In this document: positions 58,983 through 64,000 of the stretch, piece after piece
Numbering within the stretch: the stretch's first letter is position 1
Layout of the letters: the number at the start of each line of letters is the position of its first letter
Made by a program: the position numbers and the translations under genes
Assembly: GCA_029237695.1 (NCBI GenBank)
Contig: CM055266.1
Coordinates: forward strand, 108,207,370-108,271,369
Length of the DNA: 64,000 nucleotides
Reading direction: 5' to 3'
DNA from: Conchocele bisecta
Lineage: Eukaryota; Mollusca; Bivalvia; Lucinida; Thyasiridae
The notes under the pieces: generated by a model
Databases searched by the model: none
Seen by the model: only the letters and a program-made list of their open reading frames with translations
Told to the model about the DNA's origin: nothing

Positions 58983-61087
58983 GTACAGTGCATGCTTGAA
59001 TTCCTGAAGCAAAGGTACAGTGCATGTTGAATTCCTGAAGCAAAGGACGTGCCAGCTGAATTCCTGAGCAAATACAAGTGCATGTTGAATTCTGAAGCCA
59101 AGTACAGTGCAAGCAAAGGTACAGTGCATGCTTGCCTTCCTGAAGCAAACAAGTACAGTACAAGTGCAGCTTGAATTCCTAAGCAAAGGTACAGTGCATG
59201 CTTGTTTTCCTAAAGCAAAGGTACAGTGCATGCTTGAATTCCTAAAGCAAAGGTACAGTGCATGCTTGAATTCCTGAAGCAAAGGTACAGTGCATGCTTG
59301 AATTCCTAAAGCAAAGGTACAGTGCATGCTTGAATTCCTAAAGCAAAGGTACAGTGCATGCTTGAATTCCTAAAGCAAAGGTACAGTGCATTCTCCCATG
59401 TGCTCATGGCTAGGTTGGCGCTACTCGTAGCAGAAATGGACATTTTGGCTACTGAAAAGTTCAGAAATTATGTGAAAAATTACTGTTTTTATCGCATCGC
59501 ATACCGAAAATGGGATTTATATGCAAAAGTTGTCTGTCCGTCAGTCTTTCCGTCACGTTTTCCAGTCTGCTATAACATCTGTTTGTATCACCAATTGGCT
59601 TGAAACTTTATTATCTGCCATATTTTCATTCCCCGCCCAACCAATGCTCCCCCATGGCAAGGTCAAATAACTTAGAATTGTATCACCACTAGACCGGCTT
59701 CCTTCGCCAGCCAGGGGAAGTCACTGGGAGACGTAAAGTCGGAGGTCTGGTGGTACGCCCTCCGTTTACGACGGCACCGCAAGTTTGACGAAGCACACCG
59801 ACTTGAACAGCTGTTTACTACAGTCACAGAGAACAGCAACTGTAAGTAAATATTCATCTCTTAACGTCCTGGGGGCCGTTTCACTAAACTTTGTACGACT
59901 AAAATGTTCGTAAGTGCAAATTTAGAAACGTCTGGAAATTTCAATTGATGGATTTACATTTATTGAGCATAGGCTGCAGATGCAGCCTATGCTCAATAAA
60001 TGTAAATCCAACAATTGTTTACTAGAAAACATTGTTGATATGCAATTTACAGACTATGATAATTTTGCACTTACGTACAATGTTTAGTGAAACGGGCCCC
60101 TGCCATGCAGCAAGGTCGAGATAATAGTCCTTGGATATCAAGCTAAGCACTGGTGCAGCACTCAGTGCTGCTACAAAATGTTTCACGTAAAATGCACCGG
60201 TTTTCTAATGAGATGCCACTCAGCTCTTCTTAGAGCTATCACTTAAACACAATTTTGGTCTAGTAAACAGCGCAAGTTTCCTTCGCTGGTTCTAGATGAA
60301 AATGTGTTTATGCAGTATGTTCTGCATGTTGCATGTGATTTCATCAGGAATCCAATTTCTTGTTCGACATGACACATTTTGCACCAGCGAGGAGTGCTGC
60401 ACCAGTGTTATCAAGCAAGGCTAAGAACACGTAAGAAGTAGGAATTCCTGCCGTGTTTGAACTGAGTGAATAGCTCATTCTAGAAGCCTGACATGGATCG
60501 GTATATTTTTTTTATTGGAAATATGACATGTGTTTGACTGACTGGATGGTGAACTGTGCAGACCCTGATCAGTTTATGTGGTTACGAAGGCTGGTCTGGA
60601 TCTATACAGATCTGCATTCAGCCAGTGAAACATCCATCACGTCCATCAGTCTGGCGTGTTTCGCGGAGACTGCACTCATTACAACTTCAACAAACAGTCG
60701 GACCAGATGAATTTGTCTAATGGTGGTATTTGATGTCGGAGTTCAATTGCCTGTTAGTGAGTGGGGCTAAGTGATTCTGGTGTGGTGAGGACCTGGTCAG
60801 GTTATTCTAATTTTGTGGCTGGTTATATATTTCTGCAAATATTCAGATTTTGAGATTTTCCCCCTGTCATAACAGATGAAATATGACCCTGTTAACCTGG
60901 CCTAAAATGTCCTTTGCTGTTGACAGGCAGTTTAAGACCATTAAATAAATAAATTGTTGTTGTTGTAGCCCCAGACGATGTCCTGGCCATTCTGCTGTTT
61001 CTACTCAAGTTGAAGGACACCGGCTCCCCTCAGGACCGGCCGGTAGTCGGGCATGGTGACCACAGGCTGCCGACATTGCCGAAACGG
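58804..61087 (+). CDS. TUBGCP6: TUBGCP6 homologue, N-terminal three exons (partial)
   Basis: Gamma-tubulin ring complex component 6 helps assemble the ring that nucleates microtubules at centrosomes (family knowledge). Exons 58804-58982, 59693-59841 and 60969-61087 join in matching phases (2, 1, 0) to 149 codons. The protein begins MAEPTPLHDG and then 'ITGLFTDLCELQLP' and 'NRLKRKLYDTLFEFLKQR', which follow the vertebrate N-terminus (IT.LF.DLCE...LP; Y..LF). Exon 2 has 'VWWYALRLRRHRKFDEAHR' and exon 3 'DDVLAILLFLLKLKDTGSPQ' ending 'LPKR', aligning to the next vertebrate segments. The gamma-tubulin-binding GCP domains are not in the window. Alternative: another GCP paralogue. Confidence 0.72.
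58965..59396. repeat. 32 bp minisatellite made of exon end plus splice donor
   Basis: Unit: 'gaattcctaaagcaaag' + 'gtacagtgcatgctt'. The first unit is the last 18 nt of the coding exon and the start of intron 1. About 13 units, the first third with indels, the last five nearly identical. Confidence 0.93.
59693..59841 (+). CDS. TUBGCP6: TUBGCP6 exon 2
   Basis: Acceptor CACTAG, donor AACT|GTAAGT. 49 whole codons, 'SFASQGKSLGDVKSEVWWYA' then 'RKFDEAHRLEQLFTTV'; the vertebrate counterpart has 'DRLEEL' in the same place. Confidence 0.72.
59869..60102. mobile_element. MITE family L, copy 2
   Basis: 'gggggccgtttcactaaact' and 'gtttagtgaaacgggcccc' ends; palindrome centre 'gcagatgcagcctatgctca'. 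Intron 2 of TUBGCP6. Confidence 0.85.
60130..60425. mobile_element. MITE family Q, copy 2
   Basis: 'ggtgcagcactcagtgctgc' and 'gagtgctgcaccagtg' outer blocks, inner 'acacaattttggtctag' / 'ctagatgaaaatgtgt'. Confidence 0.75.
60426..60968. other. TUBGCP6 intron 2 remainder
   Basis: A family M-like piece at 60545-60625 ('gtgcagaccctgatcag'). No exon seen. Confidence 0.4.
60969..61087 (+). CDS. TUBGCP6: TUBGCP6 exon 3
   Basis: Acceptor TTGTTGTAG, donor CGG|GTAATG. Encodes a leucine-rich helix then 'RPVVGHGDHRLPTLPKR'. Vertebrate TUBGCP6 has the matching 'VLxLL' helix followed by 'LPRKRDY'. Exit phase 0; the next exon is not in this window. Confidence 0.7.
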
Positions 61088-61108
61088 GTAATGATGTCTA
61101 TTGCATGT

Positions 61109-61430
61109 ACCGTAAAGATTCTAATAGACGCCTGTGCTCTAATAGACGCCCACCCGCCACTTTTTACGTTAAAAAGGACAAGTTATTTGGCTGATTTTCA
61201 CGAAATTATTGCCTCTAATAAGCGCCCAGTACTAACTTGAAACAAAATAGGAGCTAATTGTCCAACTAGATTTCTTTTCTTTCCAGTATTTTGAAGGCAA
61301 CTTACTTGAAAATCGGGGGAAAAACATAATTGCTCCTTTCAGTTTCAAAAGCGGAAGTGAAATTCGACTGTTTCCGGTGTCGGGACATGGGGCGATCAGA
61401 ATTTACATGCTTACGGAGACACCATTTTCA
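61109..61430. mobile_element. Element U, half copy
   Basis: 'ccgtaaagattctaataga' end, 'cctctaataagcgcccagta', 'gctaattgtccaactaga' and 'aaaagcggaagtgaaattcg' match 33398-33752 in reverse. It breaks off where repeat V is inserted in the other copy. Confidence 0.8.
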
Positions 61431-61519
61431 AAGCATCATATAATATGGGTGAAATTTACATCATGTTGGATCATGGTCGATATTTCTTAGGAGATCAGCA
61501 AAAATAAATTTGGCTTGTT

Positions 61520-61829
61520 CAGTAGCCTATTTCATCAACATTGCAAAGTATACTTTACTAGCAAAGTATACTTTGAGGGAGAAATTTTCAATTTTTTGAA
61601 AAATTTATTAATTTTTATTATACTGAATTTATTACATTATCACAGCCATTTAATGGCTGTGATAATGTAATAAATTCAGTATAATAATTCTGCATACTTT
61701 TAATCATGAAATATATGCATTTGTTAGTTCTATATGAAATAACGCATTTCAGGAAAAATAAATGATTACTCCCTCAAAGTATACTTTGCTAGAAAGTATA
61801 CTTTGCAATGTTGATGAAATCGGCTACAG
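61520..61829. mobile_element. MITE family G, copy 4 (intact)
   Basis: Ends 'agtagcctatttcatcaaca' and 'gttgatgaaatcggctac'; AAAGTATACTTT pairs in each arm; central palindrome around 'cagccatttaatggctg'. Confidence 0.85.
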
Positions 61830-61839
61830 GATGTGGCCG

Positions 61840-61962
61840 TGGGCCGAAATCAATTGCACTGATACGGACCGAAAAGTCCACTGGCCGAAACGTCCATGGT
61901 CCGAAACGTCCGTAGGTGTAAATCTGATCGGCATTAATGATTGACGCTGTCTTGATATATGG
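61840..61962. repeat. Repeat V fragment
   Basis: 'ccgaaacgtcc' twice, then 'gtaaatctgatcggcattaa' and 'tgacgctgtcttgatata', which are inverted in element U at about 33285-33390. Confidence 0.7.
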
Positions 61963-62349
61963 GCAAGAATTCGCTATTCTGGAGAATGCATATTTTTCTT
62001 TTCAATTCCATTTAAACACTACATACAAAGAGAAATGTTGAGATGGAACACTTTTACGACTTCAGTTATATGAATACACATATGGACTATCTAGCAGTAT
62101 CAAACAATTGGTTATTGAAGTGGATTGAACAAGCTGTACAGTTCTTCAACATGTATGTATCTCACACTTTTTAGGTGAAAAAGGGGGACATTTTGAACAT
62201 GTCCTAGTATGTGCAAGTATTTCATATTGATCTTGCCCTTTTCATTGCGTCAAAAGAGATCGTACGTTTCTGTGAGCAGTCTAACTATATTTCAGTACAA
62301 AAATTATTTGTCCATCGGAAGTATAACCATTGAAAAAAATATAACCAAA

Positions 62350-63840
62350 ATTAGTGTGTGTATGTAACATTTTCTTGTCAAACCCTGTTATATACGTATA
62401 GTCCAGTAGCTTACAATATGGAACCTGATTAGTTTCTTTACTGACATATTAAACCATCTGGCGGTGAGTCTTAAGATGCAAGTAAGATTTTTGTTTTATC
62501 TTAAAAGAAACAAAAATGGTAAAAGTGTATTTAATATTTATAATATTTCTTGTCAACAAACTGTTACATACGCAGAAGTTGCTTCATGTAAACATAGAAA
62601 ACAACAATCAACAGCCAGGTTTATTTTACTACATTTGCTAGAAATCAGCATATTCTCACTTTTGGCACCAAAACATAGAGGATATGGCCAGTTAGAAAAA
62701 AAATGATAGGAAGTATAGTTTTTCATGTTTTTCATGTCAAAATGTTACATACTGCTGTAAATCAGATCGAAGTGTTTTAACGGACTGGTCATGGCAATAT
62801 ATAAGCAAAATCAATGCATTTAACATAAAGCTGCTCCTAATAGATTTGTTACAAACCAAACATCTTTTATAATCTTATTTACAAAATATGTAAAGGAATT
62901 TCAATAATGTGTATGTAACATTGACAAAATTGACAAAATTGTTACATACATCAATTGCCTCAAATGTTGAAATAGTCCGTTCATGATAATAATTAATTTA
63001 TAAAAAGTTTATTAAATAAATCCTGTCCCTGTAGGTTTATTATAAGTTGTAAATAGCTCATGTAGTGCTATTTGCTGTATAAATAAAGGAAGGTATATGA
63101 TATGTATGTAACATTGACGAAAACATGTTACAGTACCTTAAAGATGTTGCAATGGAGTATTCATGGTATTTTAAATTATCAAATTGTGGATTTAAACAAA
63201 ATTTGGTGATAATGGGATGGTTGCAAACTCTAATCTGCTCATGTAAACTTATTACTAACATAAATAAATAAACCTGAAAAATGTGCATGTAACATTTAGA
63301 AGAATTTCATATTGTAATCTATTTATTTATTACACATTAATCAAAACATTTTCTGTGTAAACTGTTAACAATCATCTTATCTTTATACAGTTTATTGTCT
63401 TACAAGAAGAAATTCCAGTTGCCACACAGTAATAAGCATCCAGTCTCTAAAACAAGTATTGCTTGGCATATTTGTCAATGTTACATACGCGACTTCGATC
63501 AAATGTCACAATATACTTCTCAAGGTAAGGCATGATTTAAAATAATGCCTCTACAACAAATAAGGTCCAAATAGGTTTGTTACAAGCCATAAACATATAG
63601 TATAATCTCATTTCTAACAGTTTAAAATGAGCATGGAATATGTGTATGTAACATTTGACAAGAACAATATATTGTAGCCATTTTTTCATCAACCAATAAT
63701 CAATGCATTTTCTGGTAAAGGTGATTGTTAGTGCACAGTAAAACACGTCTTTACACAACAAAGAAACTAAGATCCCATTTGAAAGCAACATAGGATCACC
63801 AAATACATATTACCTCTTTCTCAATGTTACATACACAAGA
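62350..63840. repeat. Diverged AT-rich array, about 180 bp unit
   Basis: 'tgtatgtaacatt' (62356, 62907, 63104, 63284, 63643) and its inverse 'aatgttacatac' (62568, 62744, 62941, 63481, 63825) recur at spacings near 180 or 360 bp, sometimes 20-35 bp apart as an imperfect palindrome. No ORF of note; element class unknown. Confidence 0.65.
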
Positions 63841-64000
63841 TTCAGCACATTTCTATCTCTCCGTAGTCAAAGGCATGTATATTCTGCAAACAACTGCAAT
63901 TGTCCAAACGCTAGTGGCTTGGACTATGCCATGTTGTAGTTTTTCTAACAAAGCACAAACTCCAAAAAAATCTCTTAAATGTCCCCCTATTAGGCCAAAT

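Noticed and set aside
62464..62706. 80-codon plus-strand ORF
   Set aside because: Lies in the AT-rich diverged array; low-complexity, no homology seen.

Overview
This is animal nuclear DNA. The genes are split by long introns with GT..AG borders, no prokaryotic operon or ribosome-binding-site logic is present, and most of the length is interspersed repeats. The repeat families (tRNA-derived SINEs with a mollusc-type tail, fold-back MITEs, and 'pearl'/Helentron-like elements that end in a (GGAC)n microsatellite plus a terminal hairpin) point to a bivalve mollusc, probably a heterodont clam or mussel. The species call is inference.

Two genes are supported, arranged head to head. On the minus strand, 35011 down to 8012, lies a complete-looking homologue of NCKIPSD (SPIN90/DIP), an SH3 protein that controls actin through Nck, N-WASP/Arp2/3 and formins. 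I assembled 11 coding exons by homology, GT/AG borders and intron phase. All phases agree and give 2004 nt, 667 residues plus stop. On the plus strand, 58804 to 61087, are three phase-compatible exons matching the N-terminus of TUBGCP6 (gamma-tubulin ring complex). The rest of that gene should lie beyond the right edge. The 23.7 kb between the genes holds no exon I can support.

The most unusual theme is that three tandem arrays sit exactly on exon borders. A roughly 5.4 kb, 47-48 bp minisatellite (2665-8057) runs into the last NCKIPSD exon, and its first unit encodes the last 14 residues and the stop. A 43 bp array (27026-27643) ends about 35 bp upstream of NCKIPSD exon 3, and each unit carries an acceptor-like pyrimidine tract and CAG in gene sense. 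A 32 bp array (58965-59396) repeats the 3' end of TUBGCP6 exon 1 together with its splice donor. In addition, NCKIPSD exon 7 has a truncated tandem copy with its own acceptor.

Layout: 1-2.6 kb repeats; 2.6-8.06 kb minisatellite; 8-35 kb NCKIPSD with introns packed with MITEs, SINEs, Helentron-like elements and a LINE tail; 35-45 kb a broken CR1/L2-like LINE, TTAA-flanked MITEs and unclassified sequence; 45.4-49.5 kb a putative 4.1 kb terminal-inverted-repeat element with a second element inside it; 49.7-54 kb Helentron-like elements, one inserted in a MITE; 55-56.8 kb a 95 bp satellite; 57-58.7 kb fold-backs; 58.8-61.1 kb TUBGCP6 5' exons; 61.1-64 kb MITE fragments and a diverged AT-rich array.

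Several nested insertions can be dated against empty sites inside this same window (TA, TTAA and TT targets). Tandem arrays contain many scattered indels that look like long-read consensus error, so unit counts and array reading frames should not be trusted.
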